Positions 44,456 to 53,287 of a DNA stretch of 64,000 nt are shown here, piece by piece. Origin of the DNA: Sphingobium sp. SCG-1 (GTDB lineage: Bacteria; Pseudomonadota; Alphaproteobacteria; Sphingomonadales; Sphingomonadaceae); the NCBI RefSeq assembly GCF_002953135.1, contig NZ_CP026372.1, positions 620,001 through 684,000 of the forward strand. The letters run 5' to 3'. The notes beneath the pieces are model-generated. The model saw only the letters and a list, made by a program, of their open reading frames with translations, did not search any database and was not told the DNA's origin. The number at the start of each line of letters is the position of its first letter. Position 1 is the first letter of the stretch. The position numbers and the translations under genes are program-made.

Positions 44456-46561
44456 ATGTTACGTCAGTACGAACTTGTTGAACGTGTGAAAAGCTACGAT
44501 CCGGATGCGGACGAGGCAATGATAAACCGTGCCTACGTCTTTTCCGTTCAGAAGCATGGCAGTCAAAAACGCGCGAGCGGCGACCCCTATTTCAGCCACC
44601 CCATCGAAGTTGCAGGCATTCTGACTGACCTGTATCTCGACGATCAGACGATCGTGACTGCGTTGTTGCACGATACGATAGAAGACACACTCGTCACGTA
44701 TGAAGAGATCGAGAGCGCATTCGGCAGGGATGTAGCGCGGCTGGTCGATGGCGTGACCAAGCTCAGCAAGATCGAGGCGCAGTCGGAAAACGAGCGCGCC
44801 GCGGAGAATCTGCGCAAGTTCCTGCTCGCCATGTCGGACGACATCCGCGTGCTGCTGGTGAAGCTCGCCGATCGGCTGCACAACATGCGCACGCTGCACT
44901 TCATCAAGAACCCGGACAAGCGCAAGCGCATCGCGAAGGAGACGATGGACATTTACGCGCCGCTCGCCGAGCGGATCGGAATGTATGATTTCATGCGCGA
45001 GATGCAGCTTCTTGCCTTCCGCGAACTCGAACCCGAAGCCTATGACAGCATCACCAAGCGTCTGGAGCAACTGAAGGAAGGCGGCGAGGACAAGGTTGCC
45101 CGCATCGCCGCTGGCCTGCAACTACTGCTCGGCAGCAACGACGTGCGCGTGACGGTCTCAGGCCGGGAGAAGCATCCCTTCTCGATCTGGAAGAAGATGC
45201 AGGAACGACATATCAGCTTCGAGCAACTGACCGACGTCATGGCCTTCCGCGTCATCACGGAAAGCACGGAGGAATGCTATCACGCGCTCGGCGTGATCCA
45301 CCAGAAGTTCAAGATGGTGCCCGGTCGCTTCAAGGATTACATCTCGACGCCCAAGCGCAATGGGTACCGGTCGATCCATACGACCGTGATCCACGACGAA
45401 AACGCCCGTATCGAAATCCAGATTCGCAGCAAGGACATGCACCACAACAGCGAGTTCGGCCTTGCCGCGCATTGGGCCTATAAGCAGTCCACGCATGGCT
45501 CGGAAAAAAAGCCGGACGCGCAAGCGGCCTGGCTGCGCGATCTTGTCGAAATCCTGGAACAGAGCCAGGACGCCGACGAACTTCTCGAACATACCCGCAT
45601 GGCGATGTATCAGGACCGCATCTTCGCCTTCAGTCCCAAGGGTGAGTTGCATCAGTTGCCGAAGGGTTCGACGCCAGTCGATTTCGCCTATGCTGTCCAC
45701 ACGCGCCTCGGCAACCAGACAGTCGGGGCGAAGGTCAACGGGCGAGTCGTGCCGCTGCGCACGCGCCTCGAAAATGGCGATCAGGTTGAGATCCTTAAGT
45801 CCGACGGGCAGGAGCCGCAGCCCGGCTGGCTGACGTTTGTCGGCACTGGCAAGGCGCGCGCCGCGATCCGCCGCCATATCCGCAATAAGCAGCGCGGGGA
45901 GCAGATTGCGCTGGGCGAAAAGCTGTACGAGGAAATCGCCAGCCGCCTGCCGGTAGAGATCGGCGAGAAGGGCATGAACGCGGGTCTCAAGCGCCTGAAG
46001 CTGGAAGACCGCGCAGCGCTGATGATCGCGATCGCGACGCATCGCGTCACCGATGCCGAAGTTATGGAAGCCCTCATTCCCGGTTCCACGACAGCGGAGG
46101 GATCAGAGGAAGCGCACCCGCGCCAGCATGAAGCCGTGTCGATCCGGGGTCTGACGCCCGGTATCGCCTATGTGTTGGGCGAATGCTGCCACCCTGTGCC
46201 GGGCGACCGCATCGTAGGCCTGCGCCGAGTCGGCGTGCCGATCGAAGTCCACACGATTGACTGCAAGATGCTGGAAAACAGTCAGGATGCCGACTGGGTT
46301 GATCTCGACTGGGACGCCAAGTCGAAGGGCGGCACCGCGCGTCTCTCGATTATCGTCAAGAACCAGCCGGGCGCACTCGCTTCGGTCGCCAATATCTTCG
46401 GCGCGAACAAGGCGAACATCCTGAACTTGCAGCTCGTCAATCGCGAGGGACCGTTCCACACCGATATCATCGATCTGGAAGTGAGTGACGCGCAGCATTT
46501 AATGCGCATTATCTCAGCCTTGCGGTCCCTCGATATCGTGGTGCAGGCAGATCGGGTCTAA
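44456..46561 (+). CDS. rsh: Bifunctional (p)ppGpp synthetase/hydrolase
   Basis: 701-residue RelA/SpoT homologue, the single long alarmone enzyme usual in alphaproteobacteria. The hydrolase HD domain (about 25-180) is intact with HDTIED at 72-77. The synthetase domain (about 235-345) has RVTVSGREKHPFSIWKKMQ and STPKRNGYRSIHTTV, so both activities are expected. A TGS domain follows near 385-445 (FSPKGELHQLPKGSTPVDF), and an ACT domain ends the protein (SIIVKNQPGALASVANIFG). Governs the stringent response in the cytoplasm. The upstream 135 bp should contain its promoter. Confidence 0.96.
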   Translation: MLRQYELVERVKSYDPDADEAMINRAYVFSVQKHGSQKRASGDPYFSHPIEVAGILTDLYLDDQTIVTALLHDTIEDTLVTYEEIESAFGRDVARLVDGVTKLSKIEAQSENERAAENLRKFLLAMSDDIRVLLVKLADRLHNMRTLHFIKNPDKRKRIAKETMDIYAPLAERIGMYDFMREMQLLAFRELEPEAYDSITKRLEQLKEGGEDKVARIAAGLQLLLGSNDVRVTVSGREKHPFSIWKKMQERHISFEQLTDVMAFRVITESTEECYHALGVIHQKFKMVPGRFKDYISTPKRNGYRSIHTTVIHDENARIEIQIRSKDMHHNSEFGLAAHWAYKQSTHGSEKKPDAQAAWLRDLVEILEQSQDADELLEHTRMAMYQDRIFAFSPKGELHQLPKGSTPVDFAYAVHTRLGNQTVGAKVNGRVVPLRTRLENGDQVEILKSDGQEPQPGWLTFVGTGKARAAIRRHIRNKQRGEQIALGEKLYEEIASRLPVEIGEKGMNAGLKRLKLEDRAALMIAIATHRVTDAEVMEALIPGSTTAEGSEEAHPRQHEAVSIRGLTPGIAYVLGECCHPVPGDRIVGLRRVGVPIEVHTIDCKMLENSQDADWVDLDWDAKSKGGTARLSIIVKNQPGALASVANIFGANKANILNLQLVNREGPFHTDIIDLEVSDAQHLMRIISALRSLDIVVQADRV

Positions 46562-46572
46562 GAGGACGGCGC

Positions 46573-47148
46573 TTAATTCGGCAGTGTTGTCGCCGCGTCC
46601 TCTTCGGCGCGCTGAATAGGCGGCGTTTCGACATCGCTGCGGGTTGTGCCGCGCGAGGATCTCACATCCTGCGACGCGGGCGGAATGACGCGATACTCGT
46701 CCACCAGCTTCTTGGTCCGGTTCTGCGCCTTGGCGACACCTGCCGCCGCGATGATATCGAGTACGGTGATGCCGACCACCATCGCCATCGCGATGAGAGC
46801 GGCGTCGCGTTTCGGATTGGTCGGCCGCAGCGCCGTTGCCAGCGTGGCGAGGTCCAAGCCATCGCCCAGCACACGGCTGACCAGCCCGGCTTTCGGATCG
46901 AGCGATAGTGTCGGCACCCCGGCGGCAAGCTCCCGCACACCATAAGCGCGCACCAGCCCTTCCTTGCCTTCCATGCCAAGCGCTCGGGTAATGCGCCCTG
47001 GCGCCACCAGTTCGGCAACGCCGAGGCCGACGCTGAACCAGCCAAGGAACCGCGCCAGCCGTTCGGGCTGCGTCATCGAACTTGGTGTATTGCGGGTGGA
47101 GGCGTCCCCTGATTGATGGGCACGTGAGATGTTGGTGATGGCGTTCAT
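46573..47148 (-). CDS. Membrane protein of unknown function
   Basis: 191 residues. After a polar N-terminal 30 residues come about three membrane helices: FLGWFSVGLGVAELVAPG, a weaker one near 85-100, and ALIAMAMVVGITVLDIIAAAG. The LGMEGKEGLVRAYGVRELAAG stretch resembles small proteins found with cyclase/dehydrase or DUF4267-like genes. The C-terminal tail is polar. AAGGAGAG lies just before the ATG. Convergent with rsh. The function is not known. Confidence 0.7.
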   Translation of the reverse strand: MNAITNISRAHQSGDASTRNTPSSMTQPERLARFLGWFSVGLGVAELVAPGRITRALGMEGKEGLVRAYGVRELAAGVPTLSLDPKAGLVSRVLGDGLDLATLATALRPTNPKRDAALIAMAMVVGITVLDIIAAAGVAKAQNRTKKLVDEYRVIPPASQDVRSSRGTTRSDVETPPIQRAEEDAATTLPN

Positions 47149-47321
47149 TTTCTCTCCTTTCCCTCTGGCTTCATCGCTGGAGCATCATTCCAAAGCCGGC
47201 GCCCGCCCGTCTCCGAACGAGCGGCTGTGAATCAGGAGAGACAATCGCGTGCGCGGGATTACGTTCCCTAACAAGGGTTTATGTCGGTCTGTATTGGCGC
47301 GTGCTTTTGTGGGAGGGTGCG

Positions 47322-48017
47322 CTACCGCTCTTCGCCGCCGCACAGCACTCGGCCCGCGCCGTTGTGCTTCACAGTGCACGCTGCCTTGCCCTGCACCAGC
47401 ACATCGCCCGACCCGAACGCGCTGACGTCCGCTGTCGCCGAAGCCGTGGCGCTGATGCTCCCCGTCCCCTCATTCACCAGCCTGGCATCGCGCGAGACGA
47501 GCGCGTCGGCCGTCAACACGCCCGGCCCGGACACCCGCATGTCCGCGCGCCCGGCCTTGCCCGCTAGCGTGACGCGCCCCGCACCGGACAGCAGCACGCT
47601 GACCTGATCGAGCGCTACGGCACCGATGCTTATATCGCCGCCGCCGCCTAGCATGATGTCACCACGCTGCCCGCGCATCTTGTCGATCGTCAGCGATCCG
47701 CCACCGGTCAGCGTCGCCCGCCGCAAATCATCAGTCGACAACCGCAATGTCACTGGCCCGCCGCCGCCCTTCTCCTCGGGCCGTCGCGGCTTCATCCGGA
47801 TGACGAGCAGATTGCCGGATACCTGCATGTCTACGCGGTCCAGCGCATCACGGTCGCCATCGCCCTTGGCCGTCACGCCCATGCCGGTCGTGACGAACAC
47901 CCGGACCGGAGCATCCACCCGGATGCTGTCGAAGCGTGTGATCGTATAGCCTTGCGTCGCGGCGGCAGCGGGCGCGGACGCTGCCAGCAAGGGCAGGAGA
48001 AAAGCGAAGCGGATCAT
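47322..48017 (-). CDS. Secreted head-GIN-domain (DUF2807) protein
   Basis: 231 residues from ATG 48017 (MIRFAFLLPLLAASAPAAAAT), a Sec signal peptide. The mature part is a right-handed beta-helix of the putative auto-transporter adhesin head-GIN family (DUF2807): TRFDSIRVDAPVRVFVTTG at the start, then repeated short strands ending in GGG, GAG or GSG (TGGGSLTI, LGGGGDISI, LSGAGRVTL, SGPGVLTA, FGSGDVLV). Likely periplasmic or surface. It is a paralogue of the next gene upstream, 43 bp away. Confidence 0.82.
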   Translation of the reverse strand: MIRFAFLLPLLAASAPAAAATQGYTITRFDSIRVDAPVRVFVTTGMGVTAKGDGDRDALDRVDMQVSGNLLVIRMKPRRPEEKGGGGPVTLRLSTDDLRRATLTGGGSLTIDKMRGQRGDIMLGGGGDISIGAVALDQVSVLLSGAGRVTLAGKAGRADMRVSGPGVLTADALVSRDARLVNEGTGSISATASATADVSAFGSGDVLVQGKAACTVKHNGAGRVLCGGEER

Positions 48018-48060
48018 AATGCGCCTAGATCGCACAGCATTTATCACCACCGCGTTAACC

Positions 48061-48804
48061 CTAATCCGAACAATTCGCCTCGCCAGAGCCAATCACGGAA
48101 AGTTTGCACTTCGCGCCGCCGCGCACTGTCGCATTGCCCGATCCCATGATGTCGATCGACACCGCGCCGCCGGAATTGAGGCTCACGTCGCCCGATCCCA
48201 ACACGTCGATGCTTCCGCCGCCCGCTTTCAGCGCCGAAGCGTCGATATCGCCCGATCCGGTGGCGGCGAGTTCAACCTCACGTGCCGCGCCGGCGAGCCG
48301 CATTGCGCCCGATCCGGTAAGATCTGCCTTCAGGTTCTCCAATGTTCCGCCGCCCAGGGTCAAGTCGCCGGACCCGGTGAGCGAGAGCGTCAGGCGCGGC
48401 CCCTTGGCCGTGCCGATCCGCATGTCGCCTGACCCCGTCAGCGCAGCTTTTTCGATCGCGGGCATGGCAACACGGATCGTCGCGCCCTTGTCGCTCACGC
48501 TCCATAACGTGTTGAGACCCTTTTTTCGCCCGATCTTGAGGGTGCCGCCGTCCACACCGATTTCAATGCGTTCCAGAACCTTTGAGTCACCTTCCGCCGT
48601 GACCTTGAACGCAGGTCCGACCGTCACGATCACATTGTCCGGGCCTGCCGATTCGATGCCGCTGAAGTTCTTGAATCCTGAGAGATCGCTCGTCGCGGCG
48701 ACGCCATTCTCGATCCCGTCATCGCCCTTGATGTTCACCGAGCAGCCCGCCAGGCTCGCCAGCAAAAGGGGAAGCGCTAGACTCATGAGCAGGCTTCTGG
48801 ACAT
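48061..48804 (-). CDS. Head-GIN-domain (DUF2807) lipoprotein
   Basis: 247 residues. The N-terminus LALPLLLASLAGCSVNIKGD has a clear lipobox LAGC, so it is membrane-anchored by lipid. NFSGIESAGPDNVIVTVG opens the DUF2807 domain, and the beta-helix is marked by GSGD-type turns: LTGSGDMRI, LTGSGDLTL, LTGSGAMRL, ATGSGDIDA, VLGSGDVSL, IMGSGNATV, VIGSGEANC. First gene of the tandem pair. Function in the family is unproven; adhesion or envelope roles are guessed. Confidence 0.84.
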   Translation of the reverse strand: MSRSLLMSLALPLLLASLAGCSVNIKGDDGIENGVAATSDLSGFKNFSGIESAGPDNVIVTVGPAFKVTAEGDSKVLERIEIGVDGGTLKIGRKKGLNTLWSVSDKGATIRVAMPAIEKAALTGSGDMRIGTAKGPRLTLSLTGSGDLTLGGGTLENLKADLTGSGAMRLAGAAREVELAATGSGDIDASALKAGGGSIDVLGSGDVSLNSGGAVSIDIMGSGNATVRGGAKCKLSVIGSGEANCSD

Positions 48805-48898
48805 TCTTCATCTCCCAACTGTATTGCCCGCATAATACAGAAAGGCTGTTCGGTGCAAAGTGGAAATAGCGGCAGCCTGGTCCTCAGGCTCCCGCAAC

Positions 48899-48928
48899 GA
48901 AAAAGGGCGCCCCTCGCAGGACGCCCTT
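48899..48928 (-). terminator. Rho-independent terminator of carD
   Basis: Minus strand AAGGGCG, 12-nt loop, CGCCCTT then T5, 27-56 bp after the carD stop. Confidence 0.78.
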
Positions 48929-48954
48929 CCAGTGTCGCATTTGCCCTAGTGGGC

Positions 48955-49485
48955 TCAGTCGACCTTTTCCTTGTTATATTTGGGTGCAGCTTCATTAAGG
49001 ATCTGCAGGATCTTCTTCAGCGCACCCGGTTCGTCCGTCTCTTCCATTGCCGCAAGTTCGCGGGCAAGGCGGCTCGACGCCGCTTCGAAGATCTGGCGCT
49101 CGGAATAGCTCTGCTCAGGCTGATCGTCGGCCCGGAACAGATCGCGCGTCACTTCGGCGATCGACACCAGGTCGCCCGAGTTGATCTTCGCTTCATATTC
49201 CTGCGCACGGCGTGACCACATGGTCCGCTTGACCTTCGGCTTGCCCTTCAGAGTATCCATCGCTTCTTCGAGCGTCTTGTTGGAGGAAAGCTTGCGCATC
49301 CCCACGCCTTCGGCTTTATTGGTGGGCACGCGGAGCGTCATGCGCTCTTTTTCGAAACGCAGTACATAAAGCTCCAGCTCCATGCCCGCGATCTGCTCTT
49401 TCTGCAGTTCGACTACACGGCCAACGCCATGCTTGGGGTAAACGACATAATCACCAACGTCAAAGGACAGCGCTTTGGCAGCCAT
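48955..49485 (-). CDS. carD: CarD-family transcriptional regulator
   Basis: 176 residues from ATG 49485 (MAAKALSFDVGDYVVYPKHG), with AAGG 6 nt before it; a longer frame to 49551 is less likely. The RNA-polymerase-interacting Tudor-like domain covers residues 5-65 (VVYPKHGVGRVVEL), followed by the helical DNA-binding domain (MRTLKGKPKVKRTMWSRRAQ region). CarD stabilises open complexes at rRNA and other promoters. The gene ends with a strong terminator. It lies 250 bp downstream of fdxA on the same strand. Confidence 0.94.
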   Translation of the reverse strand: MAAKALSFDVGDYVVYPKHGVGRVVELQKEQIAGMELELYVLRFEKERMTLRVPTNKAEGVGMRKLSSNKTLEEAMDTLKGKPKVKRTMWSRRAQEYEAKINSGDLVSIAEVTRDLFRADDQPEQSYSERQIFEAASSRLARELAAMEETDEPGALKKILQILNEAAPKYNKEKVD

Positions 49486-49738
49486 TTGGAACCTTTCCAT
49501 CACAACAGGAGAAACCGGTGTCGCGCAGCTGCATGTAATACGGGCATACATGCGGCGAATTCCGCAACGTCACCTTAAGATCATGGGACGATTTCACTCC
49601 ACACGGACGCGACGGCGCCCGCTGCTGCGAAGCATATAGCAGATTCACAACAAAATTACCAGCCCGCGCATTATAAAGCGGTACGAGCGTCGCAGGAGAG
49701 TTAATATACTAAGTGCTCACCCGAACTTCTCGCGAATG

Positions 49739-50077
49739 TCAGTCGCCCGAACCGGGTTCTGCCGAGAAGTATTTCTCGAATTTGCCTTCTTCATCTTTGA
49801 AGGCGTCGGCATCAGCAGGCGCTTCGCCCTTTACGGTGATGTTCGGCCACTCGGCGGAGAATTTGGTGTTAAGCTCCAGCCACTTCTCAAGACCATTCTC
49901 GGTATCGGGAAGGATCGCTTCGGCAGGGCACTCAGGTTCGCACACACCGCAGTCGATGCATTCGCTCGGGTTGATGACCAGCATGTTCTCGCCTTCGTAG
50001 AAGCAGTCGACGGGACATACTTCGACGCAATCCATATATTTGCAGCGGATGCAGGCGTCGGTCACGACGTAGGTCAT
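49739..50077 (-). CDS. fdxA: Seven-iron ferredoxin
   Basis: 112 residues, matching alphaproteobacterial Fdx[21 protein letters not shown] then CPVDCFYEG supply the first cluster ligands, and [16 protein letters not shown] the second, together a [3Fe-4S] and a [4Fe-4S] site. The C-terminal 45 residues are the usual acidic extension ([17 protein letters not shown]). Cytoplasmic electron carrier, partner unknown. It lies about 100 bp downstream of the S4 gene on the same strand. Confidence 0.96.
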   Translation of the reverse strand: MTYVVTDACIRCKYMDCVEVCPVDCFYEGENMLVINPSECIDCGVCEPECPAEAILPDTENGLEKWLELNTKFSAEWPNITVKGEAPADADAFKDEEGKFEKYFSAEPGSGD

Positions 50078-50173
50078 TGCAGGGGCCTTTTTTCCCGAAT
50101 TCGGATTGCGCCCTGCTATGCGTCGCCTCGCCCTGCGTCAACAGGATAGGGCGATGCGCGGCACTGCTTTGTG

Positions 50174-50473
50174 TCAGCCGCCGACAACTATTTCTTCATA
50201 GCAGGCCTGCGCCTCCGGAGCGGGACCGCGCCGTTGCGGCAAGCTACTGACGCGCACCACGCGCACCTTCTGCCCATAGGGGAAGGTGATGAGGTCGCCC
50301 GCACGGACGATCGTATGGGATCGCTCGACCCTGCGGCCATTGATCCGGATGTGCCCTTCCTCCGCCAGCTTCTGCGCGCTGGTACGGCTGCTCGCCAGGC
50401 GCGTGAACCAGAGATATTTGTCGATCCGAAGCGTCGGGCTGCTCGCGCCCATGCTGAGGGCCCGCTCAGCCAT
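50174..50473 (-). CDS. S4-domain RNA-binding protein (Hsp15-like)
   Basis: 99 residues from ATG 50473. LRIDKYLWFTRLASSRTSAQ and KLAEEGHIRINGRRVERSH form the S4 RNA-binding fold, and VRAGDLITFPYGQKVRVVRV completes it, as in the heat-shock protein Hsp15 that rescues nascent chains on 50S subunits. The start codon overlaps the stop of the helicase gene, so they are translationally coupled. The longer open frame within the helicase C-terminus is not used. Confidence 0.9.
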   Translation of the reverse strand: MAERALSMGASSPTLRIDKYLWFTRLASSRTSAQKLAEEGHIRINGRRVERSHTIVRAGDLITFPYGQKVRVVRVSSLPQRRGPAPEAQACYEEIVVGG

Positions 50474-53054
50474 TGCGCCCCAGTAGCGCCGCAAGTCCTG
50501 CAAAGGCGGAGCCTGCCGAAGGGGAAGGCGCGGCGGCAGGCGCAGGTTTTTGCGCCGGGCGCAGCCCGGTGTTGCTATTCCGTGGCTGCCGCTCCGGCGC
50601 TTTCGCCTTCTGCCGCCCGCGGAATGCCCAGTTTGGCTTGCCTTCCTCCCCTTCGACGGGACGAAAACCCGCCGCCCGCATCAATTGCAGGAAGCCGGGC
50701 TCCTGCAATCCCAGCGACACGATCCGGGGATCGGCGGCATGGAACGGCTCACCCTTGGCGATGGTCTCATGCGCCGCCCGCGCCATGCGTTCTGCCATGT
50801 CGATCCGCACGAACTGCGGGCCGAAGCCCCGGAACCCGGCAACCCGCGCGCCCGCTTCGGCATCGCGTCCCTCCAGCGCCAGCAACGTCGCGCCAGCCGG
50901 GGGCAGCGGGAGCATCGGCGTACCCTTACGCGCGGCGATCAAAGCCATCCGCCAGAGTGCGGCACCCGGCTTCAACAGGCCGGGATGGAAGATATCGAGC
51001 ACGCCCACGGTGATGCCGGACTTTCGCAGAATATAGCGCTGATCCTTATCGAGATGCGCCAGCGCCTCGTCGATCTCGACTCGCTCGATGATCCCGCCGG
51101 CGTCCGCCAGTTGCGCGAATACGGCGCGCACCACGGGCACGACCTCGGGATCGCTCGCCGCCGCCGCCATCTTCACCAGCGGCAGAAGGTGGCGCTCCTT
51201 CTGCGCGGTCATCCATGCGCCGAGCCGGTCAGCGACGCGCTTCTGCACATCCTGCCCCAGCCCCAGCAGGCCGCGATCCAGCCGCAATTCGGGCGTCATC
51301 AGCGTCTGGCCATTGTGCAGGGTGGCAACGGGAACGCCATCCCAAAGGATCGTCGGCATGTCGCCCTGGCCCGGCGCCAGCACCAAAGCGGCATCGGGCG
51401 CCGCCAGTAATTCGTCCACTTTCACGCGCAATATCGCCCCAAGTCGTTTCTCTGCGGCTGCCAGCAACATGCGCCGGTCCTCTCCACGGGCATCGGGATC
51501 GACCGAGAAACGAAATCCGTCAAGCCGTCCAATCGATTCTCCGTCCATGTTGACCGATCCATCTTCGTCCACTGTGACCGGTAGTTGCGAGATATTCTGC
51601 CCCATATCGCGCAGCAGTACCGCCGTCCTCCGGTCCACGAAGCGCTGTGTGAGCGCGGCATGCAGCGCGTCCGACAGCTTCTCTTCCAGCGCCCGCGTCC
51701 GCTCCGCCATCTCGGCCGGATATTCGAGCCAGTCGGGGCGGTGCGCGATGTACGACCATGTCCGCGCCGCCGCGATTCGGCCTGAGAGCGTGTCGATGTC
51801 ACCCTGCACCGTATCGAGCCCCGCGATGTGTTGCGCGAACCAGTCGCGGGGGATGTAGCCTTGCCCCTCGGACAGAAAGCGCCAGAGCCGCGAGACCATC
51901 CGCGCATGATGATCCGCGCCGAGCTTCTGGAAATCGGGTAGCCCGCAAGCGGACCAAAGACGCCGCACCTGCTGCCGGTTCCGCGCCCGCTCGATCACCA
52001 GCGGATCGTCGGCCATGCGTTTCAGGACCGAGAGATCGACGGCTTGCGGTGCGGCGCGGAGTTCGGGCACCTCCGGGCGTGCTTCCAGATCGGCGATCAG
52101 CCCTTCCAGCGTGTCGCAACGCGGCGCGCCGTCGCGCCAGTAGAGAAAGTCGAGCGACGGAAAGCGATGCTCCTCGATTGCCTCGATTTCCTCTGGCGTG
52201 AACGCAGAGTCGCTGCCTTCGCCGCCGAGCGATCCGAAGGTGCCGTCGCGATGATGTCGCCCAGCGCGCCCCGCAATCTGCGCCATTTCGGTGATCGACA
52301 GGCGGCGGGTGCGGTGTCCGTCGAACTTGCGCAACGACGCAAAAGCGACATGCGCCACATCCAGGTTAAGCCCCATGCCGATCGCGTCGGTCGCGACCAG
52401 ATAGTCGACCTGGCCCTCCATGAACATCTTCACTTGCGCATTGCGCGTGCTCGGCGAAAGCGCGCCCATCACTACCGCCGCGCCACCGCGCAGCCGCCGT
52501 AGCATCTCGGCCACGGCATAGACTTCCTCAGCCGAGAAGGCGACGACGGCGGAGCGCTTCGGCAGGCGCGAGAGCTTCTTCGCACCGGCATAACTCAGCG
52601 TCGAGAAACGCGGACGGCCGATAATTTCCGCGTCCGGCACCAGCTTGCGGACCAGCGGCGCGATGATCGAGGAGCCAAGGATCATCGTCTCCTCCCGACC
52701 GCGTGCGCGCAGCAGACGGTCGGTGAACACATGGCCCCGCTCGGGATCGGACCCCAGTTGCGCTTCGTCCAGCGCTACGAATGCATAGTCGCCCTCCACG
52801 GGCATCGACTCGACGGTGCAAAGGAAATAGCGCGCCTTGGGCGGGCAGATCTTCTCCTCGCCGGTGATCAGCGCGACACTCTCGCGCCCCTTGATGGCGA
52901 CGACCCGCTCATAGACTTCGCGCGCCAACAGGCGCAGGGGAAAGCCCATCATCCCGCTGGAATGGCCGCATAATCGCTCGACGGCCAAGTGAGTCTTGCC
53001 GGTGTTGGTCGGGCCAAGGACAGCAGTCACGGCGGATCGGGCGAACTGGGCCAT
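50466..53054 (-). CDS. SUV3-like DEAD/DEXH helicase
   Basis: 862 residues from the Met at 53054 (MAQFARSAVTAVLGPTNTGK); upstream codons up to 53156 are less likely. Walker A GPTNTGKTH at about residues 14-22, then the DEXH-like VALDEAQLGSDP, the ATDAIGMGLNLDVAHVAF segment and motif VI QIAGRAGRHHRDGT. This motif set is typical of mitochondrial SUV3 RNA helicases and their alphaproteobacterial relatives. A long C-terminal region and a Pro/Ala-rich tail (QKPAPAAAPSPSAG) follow. Probably unwinds RNA, perhaps in RNA decay. Coupled with the S4 protein. Confidence 0.9.
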   Translation of the reverse strand: MAQFARSAVTAVLGPTNTGKTHLAVERLCGHSSGMMGFPLRLLAREVYERVVAIKGRESVALITGEEKICPPKARYFLCTVESMPVEGDYAFVALDEAQLGSDPERGHVFTDRLLRARGREETMILGSSIIAPLVRKLVPDAEIIGRPRFSTLSYAGAKKLSRLPKRSAVVAFSAEEVYAVAEMLRRLRGGAAVVMGALSPSTRNAQVKMFMEGQVDYLVATDAIGMGLNLDVAHVAFASLRKFDGHRTRRLSITEMAQIAGRAGRHHRDGTFGSLGGEGSDSAFTPEEIEAIEEHRFPSLDFLYWRDGAPRCDTLEGLIADLEARPEVPELRAAPQAVDLSVLKRMADDPLVIERARNRQQVRRLWSACGLPDFQKLGADHHARMVSRLWRFLSEGQGYIPRDWFAQHIAGLDTVQGDIDTLSGRIAAARTWSYIAHRPDWLEYPAEMAERTRALEEKLSDALHAALTQRFVDRRTAVLLRDMGQNISQLPVTVDEDGSVNMDGESIGRLDGFRFSVDPDARGEDRRMLLAAAEKRLGAILRVKVDELLAAPDAALVLAPGQGDMPTILWDGVPVATLHNGQTLMTPELRLDRGLLGLGQDVQKRVADRLGAWMTAQKERHLLPLVKMAAAASDPEVVPVVRAVFAQLADAGGIIERVEIDEALAHLDKDQRYILRKSGITVGVLDIFHPGLLKPGAALWRMALIAARKGTPMLPLPPAGATLLALEGRDAEAGARVAGFRGFGPQFVRIDMAERMARAAHETIAKGEPFHAADPRIVSLGLQEPGFLQLMRAAGFRPVEGEEGKPNWAFRGRQKAKAPERQPRNSNTGLRPAQKPAPAAAPSPSAGSAFAGLAALLGRNG

Positions 53055-53287
53055 GACTTTATGTCGGGCAAGCGATGCGCGGGCACAAGAGCCGAAGTCC
53101 GCTACAGCCGCAGAAAAAGCAGGTTCCACAATTCTTTTGTAGTTCAGCGGTCGCAAAGAACGGTTGGCCGCAGAAATTCGGGCTTTCCAAGGGTCTTAAA
53201 TTGACTTTAACCTTATGTCTTCACAACGCGAATGCCAATGTCACGGCGCGGGGTCAGTGACAGCGAACACATCCCGGGGGATGCCGG

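Noticed and set aside
47230..47270. Possible EcfG-type promoter (GGAAC near 47263 on the minus strand) before the gene at 46573
   Set aside because: The -35-like GGAAC is present, but the expected CGTT at 16-17 nt is not; the spacing gives ATTG.
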